Shown: positions 7,500 to 17,077 of the stretch, piece after piece
How positions within the stretch are numbered: the first letter of the stretch is position 1
Layout of the letters: each line of letters starts with the position of its first letter
Assembly (NCBI RefSeq): GCF_003850045.1
Contig: NZ_RQJX01000002.1
Coordinates: forward strand, 62,001 to 126,000
Reading direction: 5' to 3'
DNA length: 64,000 bases
Source of the DNA: Aeromicrobium camelliae
Lineage (GTDB): Bacteria; Actinomycetota; Actinomycetes; Propionibacteriales; Nocardioidaceae
Notes under the pieces: model-generated
What the model saw: the letters and a program-made list of their open reading frames with translations, nothing else
Databases searched by the model: none
Told to the model about the DNA's origin: nothing
Made by a program: the position numbers and the translations under genes

Positions 7500-8327
7500 A
7501 TGTGGGCGTTCGACGCCATCGGCACCCGATGGCGGATCGACGCGCCCGAACCGATCGACACAGCCGCCGTCCGGGCGGTCATCGACGACTTCGACCGGAT
7601 CTGGTCGCGATTTCGTGACGACTCGGTGGTCGCCCGACTGCGGACTGAACGCACCGTCGACCTCGGGTCTGACGCGCCCGCGATCCTCGGCTTGTACGAG
7701 CGGCTCGACGACCTCACCGACGGGGCGGTGAGCCCTGCCGTCGGCGCAAGCCTCGAACAGCTCGGCTACGACGCCCAGTACACGCTGACGGCGCGGGGCG
7801 AGGCGATTCCCGCGTTCCGTTGGCGGACGGCACGTCGCGACGGCTCTGTCGTGACGGTCGACCAGCCGGTCGTCGTCGACATCGGAGCAGTGGGGAAGGG
7901 CTTCCTGGCCCAGCGCGTCGCCGAGCTCGTCGGCGATCCGGTGACGGTCGACGCGAGCGGTGACATCGTCCATCGGGGAGCGCACCCGTTGCGCGTCGCG
8001 CTCGAGCACCCGCGCGACCCCGAGCTCGCCGTCGGCATCGTCGAGCTCGCCCCGGGAATGGCGATCTGCGCCTCCGCCATCAACCGGCGGACGTGGGGCG
8101 ACGGCTGGCACCATGTGCTGGACGCCCGGACAGGCGAGCCGACGCGCGACGTGCTCGCCACGTGGGTGGTCGCCCCGGACGCCGCGCTGGCCGACGGGTT
8201 GGCCACCGCGCTGTTCTTCGTCGAGCCCGAGCGGGTTCTCGACGAGTTCCCCGAGGTGGGGTGCGCCGTCGTCGACGCGACGATGCGCATCCGCGCCGCC
8301 CGGATGACAGGAGAGATCTTCCGATGA
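7500..8327 (+). CDS. apbE: FAD:protein FMN transferase
   Basis: A 275-residue ApbE. It attaches FMN covalently to Thr/Ser of FMN-binding domains, using FAD and Mg2+. Family motifs are clear: the SRF block (WSRFRDDSVV), VDIGAVGKGFLAQRV (Asp, Gly and Lys of the FAD-binding loop), the DASGD strand, and HHVLDARTGEP followed by DGLATALFF. No signal peptide or lipobox is seen, whereas many ApbE proteins act outside the membrane; either the protein is cytoplasmic or its N-terminus is used without cleavage. It lies 2 nt after the flavoprotein gene and overlaps the reductase gene by 4 nt (ATGA), so its substrate is probably the upstream lipoprotein. Confidence 0.93.
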   Translation: MWAFDAIGTRWRIDAPEPIDTAAVRAVIDDFDRIWSRFRDDSVVARLRTERTVDLGSDAPAILGLYERLDDLTDGAVSPAVGASLEQLGYDAQYTLTARGEAIPAFRWRTARRDGSVVTVDQPVVVDIGAVGKGFLAQRVAELVGDPVTVDASGDIVHRGAHPLRVALEHPRDPELAVGIVELAPGMAICASAINRRTWGDGWHHVLDARTGEPTRDVLATWVVAPDAALADGLATALFFVEPERVLDEFPEVGCAVVDATMRIRAARMTGEIFR

Positions 8328-9823
8328 GCACCCTCGACCGCTTCCTCAGCCGCTTCACGATGTACCGCCTGGTGATCGCCGTCCTGGCCGTCGTCGGCGT
8401 CTGGGCGCTCGTCGCCGCTGCGGCGGGCTGGCTCGATCCGTCGATCTTCGGTGTCGGGCCCATGCTCCTCACGCTCGCCGTGCTCGTCGTCGCTTCGGCG
8501 ATCTCCAACGAAGTCCTGGGGCGCGTGGTCGGCGCTCGGCCGCATCGCGACTCGGCGATCATCACGGCGCTCCTGCTGTGGTTCCTCTACTGGCCCACCA
8601 CCGAGCCTGCGACCCTCGGCTGGCTCGCCGTCGTGGCGCTGCTGGCGACCGCGTCGAAGTACGTCATCGCCGTACGCCGTCGGCACCTCGTCAATCCGGC
8701 AGCAGCCGGCGTGGTGCTCGCGACGCTGCTGGGATGGGCCGCGGGCATCGACGCCATGCCGTTCACGACCTGGTGGGCGGCGAGCGAGATCCTCTTCCCG
8801 GTCGTGCTCGTCGGCGCCCTGCTGATCCTGCGCCGGACGCGTCGCGTGAGCCTCGGTCTCGTGTTCGCGGCGGTGGCCGTCCCGCTCGTCGTGTCGGGCC
8901 TGACCGCGTTCGGGTCGTCGGTGAGCGACGCGCTGTGGACTGCGGTGACGGCATACCCGGTCGTGTTCTTCGCCGGGTTCATGCTGAGTGAGCCGTTGAC
9001 TCTGCCGCCCCGGCGCCACCAGCAGTGGGCGGTCGGCGTGCTCGCCGCGGTGATCTTCGCGTGGCCGCTGTGGTCGTTCGCGGCGTTCGGAACGTCGACC
9101 GCGATCGGCCCGTTCGAGGGGACGTACGAGCTGGCGCTCGTCGCCACGGGGTTGGTGAGTTTCCTGCTCGGTCCGCGCGGGCAGATCGGATTGACGTTCC
9201 GTGAGCGCCGGCCGCTCGGCGGGGACGTCTACGAGTACTGGTTCGACGCCGACCGGCCTTTGCGATTCACGCCCGGGCAGTACCTGGAGTTGTACCTGCC
9301 GCACGGCCGGGCGGACGGCCGCGGCATGCGGCGCATCCTGAGCATCGCCTCGCCTCCCGGCCGTGAGGTCGCCGTCGCCGTGCGCGAACCCGAGGGCGCC
9401 TCGAGCTTCAAACGGGCACTCGCGCAGGCCGACGCCGGGTCCCGTTGGACCGCCACGGCCGTCCACGGCGACTTCGTCCTGCCGCGCGACGACGCGAAGG
9501 TCGCGCTCATCGCCGGCGGGATCGGCATCACCCCGTTCATGAGCCAGCTCAGGGCCGGCACCGGGGATCACGACGTGGTGCTGGTGTACGGCGTGCGCGA
9601 CGGGAACGACGTGCCCTACGCCGACGAGCTGGCCGCCCTCGGCGTCGACGTCCGACTCGTCGTGGGTGACGTCCTCGACGCCGACAGCATCGCCGCCGCC
9701 GTCCCCGATCTCGACGAGCGGGTCGCCTACATCTCCGGCTCCCCGGCGATGGTCGACACCATCCGCCGCGCCCTCCGCGGCCGCGCCCGTCGCATCCGCG
9801 TCGACCACTTCCTCGGCTATTGA
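8324..9823 (+). CDS. NqrB/RnfD-like membrane protein fused to an FNR-type flavin reductase
   Basis: A 499-residue fusion. Residues 1 to about 285 hold 8-10 hydrophobic segments and the RnfD/NqrB-like RHLVNPAAAG motif. From about 290 a ferredoxin-NADP reductase-type domain follows, with RRILSIAS (FAD-binding RxxS, near 336), a GGIGITPFM nucleotide-binding loop (near 398) and the YISGSPAMV motif near the C-terminus. The S/T-G-A-T flavinylation site of true RnfD/NqrB is not seen. The layout suggests electron flow from cytoplasmic NAD(P)H through FAD and the membrane to extracytoplasmic FMN on the lipoprotein two genes upstream. The ATG at 8324 overlaps the apbE stop. Related fusions occur in flavin-based extracytosolic electron-transfer systems; the final acceptor is unknown. 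Confidence 0.85.
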   Translation: MSTLDRFLSRFTMYRLVIAVLAVVGVWALVAAAAGWLDPSIFGVGPMLLTLAVLVVASAISNEVLGRVVGARPHRDSAIITALLLWFLYWPTTEPATLGWLAVVALLATASKYVIAVRRRHLVNPAAAGVVLATLLGWAAGIDAMPFTTWWAASEILFPVVLVGALLILRRTRRVSLGLVFAAVAVPLVVSGLTAFGSSVSDALWTAVTAYPVVFFAGFMLSEPLTLPPRRHQQWAVGVLAAVIFAWPLWSFAAFGTSTAIGPFEGTYELALVATGLVSFLLGPRGQIGLTFRERRPLGGDVYEYWFDADRPLRFTPGQYLELYLPHGRADGRGMRRILSIASPPGREVAVAVREPEGASSFKRALAQADAGSRWTATAVHGDFVLPRDDAKVALIAGGIGITPFMSQLRAGTGDHDVVLVYGVRDGNDVPYADELAALGVDVRLVVGDVLDADSIAAAVPDLDERVAYISGSPAMVDTIRRALRGRARRIRVDHFLGY

Positions 9824-9864
9824 CGCGGTGCGGCTGGCGGGTGGTGCCGGCCGGGTTTCAACCT

Positions 9865-9915
9865 TTGGCCAGTTTGGGCCCTCTGAGAGGCGGAAAAAGG
9901 GCCCGAACTGGCCAC
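9865..9915. repeat. Long hairpin, copy 1 of a GGCCA(G/C)TTTG repeat
   Basis: Arms TTGGCCAGTTTGGGCCCT (9865-9882) and AGGGCCCGAACTGGCCAC (9898-9915) pair at 16 of 18 positions plus one G-U, around a 15-nt loop. It lies 42 nt after the reductase stop in a 393-nt spacer that has no credible gene. Confidence 0.8.
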
Positions 9916-9975
9916 AAGCCGGGCAGGTGGTCCGGCGCGTCTCGGGATTCGGGACGACCGGGCGCCAGGGCCGAC

Positions 9976-10030
9976 ATGTGGTCAGTTCTGATTCAACGCA
10001 GGGCCCGTGGTGACACATCACTGACCACAT
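9976..10030. repeat. Hairpin with perfect 11-bp arms
   Basis: ATGTGGTCAGT (9976-9986) and ACTGACCACAT (10020-10030) are exact inverted copies separated by 33 nt. The hairpin sits between the two copies of the GGCCA-type hairpin. Confidence 0.75.
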
Positions 10031-10069
10031 CTCGGGGAGTGGGACGGGCGCGGGGCCGGTTCCCGACTT

Positions 10070-10120
10070 CTGGCCACTTTGAGCCCTTCGGGAGGCCGGC
10101 GAAGGGCCACAACTGGCCGA
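10070..10120. repeat. Long hairpin, copy 2 of the GGCCA(G/C)TTTG repeat
   Basis: The left arm (10070-10090, CTGGCCACTTTGAGCCCTTCG-like) repeats the copy-1 left arm in the same orientation with substitutions. The right arm (10100-10120) pairs with it at 15 of 21 positions, leaving an internal loop. It ends about 97 nt before the GT4 start. Confidence 0.72.
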
Positions 10121-10216
10121 AAGTTGCGACTGAAGTCCGGCTGCCCCGTGCTGGGGCGGCGGCCGGACCTGTCACGATGGGTTACCGTTCAGTAGATCGT
10201 CGTGAGGGAGGGCCGC

Positions 10217-11458
10217 GTGCGCATCGCGTTGTTGTCGTATCGCACCAAGACGCACAGCGGCGGGCAGGGCGTGTACGTCCGGCACCTCAGCTGGGGGCTT
10301 GCGGAGCTCGGGCACGAGGTCACGGTGTTCTCCGGACAGCCCTACCCCGAGGACCTCGATCCCCGCGTCCGGCTCGAGAAGGTGCCGAGCCTGGACCTGT
10401 ACCGCGACGACGACCCGTTCCGCACCCCTTCGCTCCGCGAGTTCCGCGACTGGATCGACGTGCTCGAGTACGGGCAGATGATCACCGCCGCGTTCCCCGA
10501 ACCGCTGACGTTCAGCCTGCGCGTCCGTCGGCTGTTCGGGCCCCGCGCCGCCGACTTCGACGTGGTCCACGACAACCAGAGCCTCGGGTACGGCCTGCTC
10601 AGTCTCCCGCGCCGCGACATCCCGTTCGTGGCGACGATCCACCATCCGATCAGCAAAGACCGGCGCCTCGACATCGCGGCGGCGCCGCTGCGCAAGCAGA
10701 TCACCACCCGCCGCTGGTATCGCTTCGTCCGTATGCAGGCCCGCGTCGCGCGCCGGATCCCGACCCTGCTCGGCGTCTCGAGCGTGTCGGCGGGCGACAC
10801 CGTCACCGATTTCCGCCTCGATCCCGAGCAGATCACCGTCATCCCGTTGGGCGTCGACACCGACCTGTTCGCCCCGCGGGGTGACCGTGTGCCGGGTCGT
10901 GTGGTGGCCGTCGCCAGCGCGGACAAGCCGCTCAAGGGCGTGCCGCACCTGCTCGACGCGATCGCCAAGCTCCGCGTCGATCACGACGTGCACCTGCATC
11001 TCGTGTCGCCGGTCGAGCGCAGTACCCAACGTCGGCTGCACGAGCTCGGCATCGAGGACGTCGTCACCGTGCACAGCGGGATCTCGGACGAGGAACTCGC
11101 CCGGCTCATGGCCTCGGCCGAGGTCATGGCGGTGCCGTCGCTGTACGAGGGGTTCTCGCTGCCGACCGTCGAGGCGCTCGCCTGCGGCACCCCGGTGGTC
11201 GCGAGCCGTGCCGGCGCACTGCCCGAGGTCGTCGGTGACGCGGGCGTGCTGGTCGAACCGGGGGACGTCGAACAGTTGGTGACGCAGATCGGCGCGCTGC
11301 TGCGCTCGCCCGAGCGCCGGGAGCACTTCGCCCGCATCGGTCGGGAGCGCGCTGTGGAGCGGTTCAGCTGGGTGTCGGTCGCCCGTGCCACGGTAGAGGC
11401 CTACGAGCGCGAGATCGCGCGCGTCGAGAGGAAGAAGAAACTGCATGCTGACCGTTGA
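10217..11458 (+). CDS. GT4-family glycosyltransferase
   Basis: A 413-residue GT-B glycosyltransferase. The N-terminal domain opens RIALLSYRTKTHSGGQGVYVRHLS, with the GGQG donor/acceptor loop of the GT4 family. The C-terminal nucleotide-sugar domain carries a PLGVDTDLF strand, VPSLYEGFSLPTVEALACGTPVV (E-x7-E motif) and LPEVVGDAGVLVEPGD. It should transfer a sugar from a nucleotide donor at the inner membrane face; donor and acceptor are not predictable. The GTG at 10217 is preceded by GAGGGAGG at good spacing; the alternative GTG at 10202 has none. The gene overlaps the next by 14 nt and heads a four-gene coupled operon. Confidence 0.88.
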   Translation: MRIALLSYRTKTHSGGQGVYVRHLSWGLAELGHEVTVFSGQPYPEDLDPRVRLEKVPSLDLYRDDDPFRTPSLREFRDWIDVLEYGQMITAAFPEPLTFSLRVRRLFGPRAADFDVVHDNQSLGYGLLSLPRRDIPFVATIHHPISKDRRLDIAAAPLRKQITTRRWYRFVRMQARVARRIPTLLGVSSVSAGDTVTDFRLDPEQITVIPLGVDTDLFAPRGDRVPGRVVAVASADKPLKGVPHLLDAIAKLRVDHDVHLHLVSPVERSTQRRLHELGIEDVVTVHSGISDEELARLMASAEVMAVPSLYEGFSLPTVEALACGTPVVASRAGALPEVVGDAGVLVEPGDVEQLVTQIGALLRSPERREHFARIGRERAVERFSWVSVARATVEAYEREIARVERKKKLHADR

Positions 11459-12157
11459 CTTCGACCGCCTCCGGGTGGGCCGCGGCACTCGATTCATCGA
11501 CGTCGGAGCGGGCGCCGGCCGCCACTCCTACGAGGCGCTGCGCCGCGGAGCGAGGGTCACCGCCCTCGACCTCGACGAGGTCGAGCTCAAGGGCGTGCAG
11601 GAGATGTTCGACGCGATGATCGACGAGGGCCAGGTTCCGCCCGGCGCGACGGCCGAGACCGTCGTCGCCTCGATCCTCGACCTCCCCTACGACGACGGCA
11701 GTTTCGACACCGTGCTCGCCTCGGAGATCCTCGAGCACGTGCCCGAGGACGAGCAGGGCATCGCTGAGCTCGCCCGCATCCTCGCGCCCGGCGGCACCCT
11801 CGCCGTGACGGTGCCGCGCTGGCTGCCCGAGCGCGTGTGCTGGGCGCTCTCGGACGAGTACCACGCCAACGAGGGCGGGCACATCCGCATCTACAAGGCC
11901 GACGAGCTGCGTCGCAAGCTCGAGGCCGCCGGTCTGGTGTTCACGCACCAGCACCACGCGCACGCCCTGCACTCGCCGTTCTGGTGGCTCAAGTGCGCTG
12001 TGGGCGTCGAGCGCGACCAGCACCCGCTCGTGCGCAGCTACCACCAGCTGCTCGTGTGGGACATGATGAAGGCGCCGGCCGTGACGCGGCTCGCCGAGAA
12101 GGTGCTCGACCCGTTGATCGGCAAGAGCGTCGCCCTCTACTTCACCAAGCCGCTCTG

Positions 12158-12158
<1 letters not shown>
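11445..12158 (+). CDS. Class I SAM-dependent methyltransferase (first of two)
   Basis: A 237-residue Rossmann methyltransferase. Motif I is FIDVGAGAGRHS (about residues 17-28), followed by the acidic strand VTALDLDE, the DLPYDDGSFDTVLASEILEHV block (motifs II-III) and LAPGGTLAVTVPR. This is the Methyltransf_11 arrangement. An extended C-terminal part rich in His and Trp (QHHAHALHSPFWWLKCAVG) is not part of the SAM fold and may bind the lipid or sugar substrate. The start lies inside the glycosyltransferase gene and its stop overlaps the next start by one base. Confidence 0.87.
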
Positions 12159-13848
<1,690 letters not shown>

Positions 13849-13876
13849 CGCCCGATCGTCCGGATCCCCGCGGAGG

Positions 13877-13882
13877 TACCCT
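13877..13882 (+). promoter_or_regulatory. -10 box of PTS IIA-IIB gene (leaderless type)
   Basis: TACCCT 6 nt before the ATG at 13889. Confidence 0.5.
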
Positions 13883-13888
13883 CGGGGC

Positions 13889-14665
13889 ATGTCCGCTCTC
13901 GCACCTCTGCTGCGTGAGGACGCGATCTCCCTCGACGTCGAGGCCCCTGACTGGCAGTCCGCGATCACGATCGCCGGGTCCCTGCTGGAGCAGTCCGGGG
14001 TCGCCGACAGTGGCTACACGCAGGCGATGATCGACAACGTCACGCAGAACGGTCCCTACATCGTCATCGCGCCCGGCTTCGCCTTCGCGCACGCCCGTCC
14101 GACGGAGGACGTGCAGCGCACGGGCCTCTCCTGGGTCCGGCTCGCCGACCCGGTGTCCTTCGGGCATCCGTCGAACGATCCGGTCACCCTCGTCGTCGCG
14201 CTCGCCGCGAAGGACGACGGCGCCCACACCACCGCGATGGCCGAGCTCGCGAAGGTCATCGGGGATCCGGCGACCAAGGCCGCGCTCGACGCTGCCGGTT
14301 CGCCGGCCGAGATCCTCGCGATCCTCGGTGGCGACGAGGAGGCCGCCCAGAGCGCCCCGGCCGGGTCCGGCGGCGGCTCGCGCAACCTCATCCTCACCGT
14401 GTGCGGTAACGGCCTCGGCACGAGTTTGTTCCTCAAGAACACGCTCGAGCAGGTGCTCGACCGCTGGAAGTGGTCGCCCTTCGTGAGCGTCGAGGCGACG
14501 GACACCATCTCGGCGCGCGGCAAGGCCAAGGACGCCGACCTCATCCTGACCTCCGGCGAGATCGCCCGCACGCTCGGTGACGTCGGCGTTCCGGTCAAGG
14601 TCATCGAGAACTTCACCAGCACCACCGAGCTCGACGCCGCGCTGCGCGAGCTCTACGACGTCTAG
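13889..14665 (+). CDS. PTS ascorbate-type EIIA-EIIB fusion
   Basis: A 258-residue cytoplasmic phosphocarrier. The N-terminal EIIA domain (1-148) has the phospho-accepting His68 in PGFAFAHARP. A Gly/Ser linker (about 157-164) leads to an EIIB domain (166-258) with the P-loop Cys172 in LTVCGNGLGTSL. The order and motifs match UlaC (IIA) and UlaB (IIB) of the L-ascorbate/galactitol superfamily. It passes phosphate from HPr to the sugar carried by the IIC protein encoded 11 nt downstream. The substrate could be ascorbate or a related sugar acid. Confidence 0.88.
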   Translation: MSALAPLLREDAISLDVEAPDWQSAITIAGSLLEQSGVADSGYTQAMIDNVTQNGPYIVIAPGFAFAHARPTEDVQRTGLSWVRLADPVSFGHPSNDPVTLVVALAAKDDGAHTTAMAELAKVIGDPATKAALDAAGSPAEILAILGGDEEAAQSAPAGSGGGSRNLILTVCGNGLGTSLFLKNTLEQVLDRWKWSPFVSVEATDTISARGKAKDADLILTSGEIARTLGDVGVPVKVIENFTSTTELDAALRELYDV

Positions 14666-14676
14666 GAAGGTCCCCT

Positions 14677-16218
14677 ATGGACTGGTTGGTCGCCATCGCC
14701 GAGTTCCTCGTCAACGAGATCCTCAGCGTTCCGGCGTTTCTCATCGGCATCATCACCGCGGTCGGTCTGATCGCGCTTCGCAAGACGACGGGCCAGGTCA
14801 TCGGCGGGGCCATGAAGGCCACGCTCGGTTTCCTGCTCATCGGAGCCGGCGCGACACTCGTCGTCGCGTCGCTCGACCCGCTCGGTGTGCTCATCCAGGC
14901 GGCCACGGGTGCGCAGGGCGTCATCCCGACCAATGAGGCGATCGTCGGTATCGCTCAGTCGGAGTACGGCGCGCAGGTCGCGTGGCTGATGATCCTGGGC
15001 TTCGCGGTGAGTCTCGTGCTCGCGCGGTTCACCCCGTTGAGCTACGTGTTCCTGACCGGACATCACATCCTCTTCATGGCGACGCTGCTGACCATCGTGC
15101 TGGCGTCGGCCGGTTACAACGGCACGATCACCGTGGTCCTCGGCGGTGCGCTGCTGGGCATCCTCATGGTGTCGTTGCCCGCCCTCGCCCACCCCTGGAC
15201 ACGCCGGATCACCGGTGACGACAGCGTCGCCATCGGCCACTTCGGCACAGCGGGCTATGTGGCGGCCGGTGCCGTCGGTCGGGTCGTCGGCAAGAACAGC
15301 CGCTCGACCGAAGACATGAAGCTGCCCGAATCACTGCGCTTCCTGCGTGACTCGATGGTCGCCACGGCGCTCTCCATGGTGCTCATGTACGTTGTCGTCG
15401 CGCTCATCGCCCTCGGCCGGGTCGGTCAGGAGGAGGCGTTCGACGCCTTCGGAGGGGCGGCGAACGTCGGCAACTACCTCATGCTGTCGGTCACCCAGGG
15501 TCTGCAGTTCGGTGTCGCCGTCGCGGTCATCTTGTTCGGCGTCCGCACGATCCTCGGTGAGCTCGTGCCCGCGTTCCAGGGCATCGCCGCCAAGGTCGTG
15601 CCGGGCGCGATCCCCGCGCTCGACGCGCCGATCGTCTTCCCGTACGCACAGAACGCCGTGCTCGTCGGCTTCGTCTCGAGCTTCACCGGCGGTCTGATCG
15701 GCCTCGCCGTGCTGTCGCTGTGGCTGAACCCCGCGTTGGGCCTCGCGCTGATCCTGCCCGGCCTGGTCCCGCACTTCTTCACCGGTGGTGCGGCAGGCGT
15801 CTACGGCAACGCCACCGGCGGCCGCCGTGGTGCTGTCGCCGGCGGTTTCGTGAACGGTCTGCTGATCACCTTCCTGCCCGCGCTGCTGCTCAAGGTGCTC
15901 GGTGACTTCGGTAGCGCCAACACGACATTCGGTGACACGGACTTCGGCTGGTTCGGCATCCTCATCGGAAACGGCGCCAAGATCGGCTCCGTCGGCGGCT
16001 TGATCGTCATGGCGCTCCTCGGCCTGCTGATCCTGGCTGGCGCGATGCTGATGCAGAAGCGGGTCGTGGACACCCACTGGGACCCGGCTCCGGGACGTGA
16101 GCTCCCCGGCGCGGCCACCGCGGCGGCCCCGAGCGCCGGTGCGGCGACCACGGCCACCTACCCGAAGATCACTCCGCCGAAGGGAGCCCCGACGCCCCCG
16201 CCCCCGCCGGAGCGGTGA
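14677..16218 (+). CDS. ulaA: PTS ascorbate-type EIIC permease (UlaA family)
   Basis: A 513-residue membrane protein with about 11 hydrophobic segments, of the normal length for UlaA/SgaT. Family-like features include the early ITAVGLIALRKTTGQVIGGAMKA region, the FTPLSYVFLTGHHILFMATLL segment, the VFPYAQNAVLVGFVSSF segment and GLVPHFFTGGAAGVYGNATGGRRGA. The tail is Ala/Pro-rich and ends in six Pro residues. It moves the sugar across the membrane while IIA-IIB phosphorylates it. No catabolic genes (UlaD/E/F or UlaG type) adjoin, so the fate of the substrate is encoded elsewhere. The last codons run into a short GCGGTGAGTTAGCGTCC-like copy of the downstream hairpin arm. Confidence 0.88.
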   Translation: MDWLVAIAEFLVNEILSVPAFLIGIITAVGLIALRKTTGQVIGGAMKATLGFLLIGAGATLVVASLDPLGVLIQAATGAQGVIPTNEAIVGIAQSEYGAQVAWLMILGFAVSLVLARFTPLSYVFLTGHHILFMATLLTIVLASAGYNGTITVVLGGALLGILMVSLPALAHPWTRRITGDDSVAIGHFGTAGYVAAGAVGRVVGKNSRSTEDMKLPESLRFLRDSMVATALSMVLMYVVVALIALGRVGQEEAFDAFGGAANVGNYLMLSVTQGLQFGVAVAVILFGVRTILGELVPAFQGIAAKVVPGAIPALDAPIVFPYAQNAVLVGFVSSFTGGLIGLAVLSLWLNPALGLALILPGLVPHFFTGGAAGVYGNATGGRRGAVAGGFVNGLLITFLPALLLKVLGDFGSANTTFGDTDFGWFGILIGNGAKIGSVGGLIVMALLGLLILAGAMLMQKRVVDTHWDPAPGRELPGAATAAAPSAGAATTATYPKITPPKGAPTPPPPPER

Positions 16219-16240
16219 GTTAGCGTCCGTTCGTCACGCA

Positions 16241-16295
16241 GGGCGGTGAGTGAGCGTCCATCTCGACCTCGAGAATGGACGCTCACTCACCGCCC
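16241..16295. terminator. Very long perfect hairpin between convergent genes
   Basis: Arms of 21 bp (16241-16261 and 16275-16295, starting GGGCGGTGAGTGAGCGTCC) are exact inverted copies, and the loop adds CTCGA/TCGAG with one bulge. A degenerate copy of the left arm overlaps the ulaA stop (16212-16232). It is placed to terminate both ulaA and the ABC operon, but it is far longer than a normal terminator and may be a repeat element. Confidence 0.7.
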
Positions 16296-16315
16296 TCGTG
16301 GTGTCAGGGCGCTGC

Positions 16316-17077
16316 TCAGCGGAAGCGGCGGCCCTCGTCGCGACGGAAGGCCCAGAGGGTGGCCAGCGCCCCGACCGCCGTCCACCCCGCAAGCGAGGCG
16401 ACGGTCGCGAGTCCGATGTCGCCGCTGCCGACCGCCCAGACCACGAGGTCACGAGCGCCACGGCTCGGCAGCGCTTGCGAGATCGCGTCGAGCCACGAGG
16501 GGAACACCTCCGGCGGGACGAACATGCCGCCACCGAACGCGAGACCGAAGAACAGCAACTGCGCGACGGCGATCGCCGACTTCTGGCGCAGCATGTAGCC
16601 CACGGCGAAGCCGATCAGCAGCAGCGGCACCGCGCCCACCAGCAACATCGCCAGCGTGAGGAGCAAGCGCTCGGGGGCGAGTCGTGCTTCGGTCAGCAAC
16701 CCGGCGATCACCACGATCGGGATGAGGCCGAGAACCGACAGGATCACGCCGTTCGCCACGCGGCCGAGCACCTGGGGGAGCGGCCCGGCGGGCAGCGTGC
16801 GGAGGTACGCGTCGAACGGCCGCGCCCGGTCCTCCGCGATGCCGGCACCGAAGGTGAACAGGCACACCGACATCACCGCGACCGCGGCGAGCTGAGCGGC
16901 AGCGCCGGTGGCGGCCACCCGGTCATCGGCGATGATCCGCTGTGGGACCACGAAGAACAGCAGCGCCAGCGAGGGGAACACCGTCGTGCCGACGATCGCG
17001 ATCGGCTCGCGCAGCACTTCCAGCAGATTGATCTTGGCGTGGGCGGCGGTGAGCCGCGGCAGCGACGACGTGCTCAT
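16316..17077 (-). CDS. ABC-2 type exporter permease
   Basis: A 253-residue membrane protein with six hydrophobic segments, typical of ABC-2 permeases (for example FPSLALLFFVVP, VILSVLGLIPIVVIAGLL, LLLTLAMLLVGAVPLLLIGFAVGYMLRQ, IAVAQLLFFGLAFGGGMFVPPEVFPSWL). The GGGMF-P-E-x-x-P-x-W-L segment is a common ABC-2 signature. The start at 17077 is chosen because it overlaps the ATP-binding gene's stop by 4 nt; longer in-frame reading would run through that gene. It forms an exporter with the upstream ATPase. The substrate is unknown, with drugs, lipids or peptides typical for the family. Confidence 0.9.
   Translation of the reverse strand: MSTSSLPRLTAAHAKINLLEVLREPIAIVGTTVFPSLALLFFVVPQRIIADDRVAATGAAAQLAAVAVMSVCLFTFGAGIAEDRARPFDAYLRTLPAGPLPQVLGRVANGVILSVLGLIPIVVIAGLLTEARLAPERLLLTLAMLLVGAVPLLLIGFAVGYMLRQKSAIAVAQLLFFGLAFGGGMFVPPEVFPSWLDAISQALPSRGARDLVVWAVGSGDIGLATVASLAGWTAVGALATLWAFRRDEGRRFR

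Noticed and set aside
7766-10030. A 754-codon minus-strand open frame
   Set aside because: It lies antisense to apbE and the NqrB-FNR fusion; low-complexity Arg/Glu/Asp/His text typical of GC-rich shadows.
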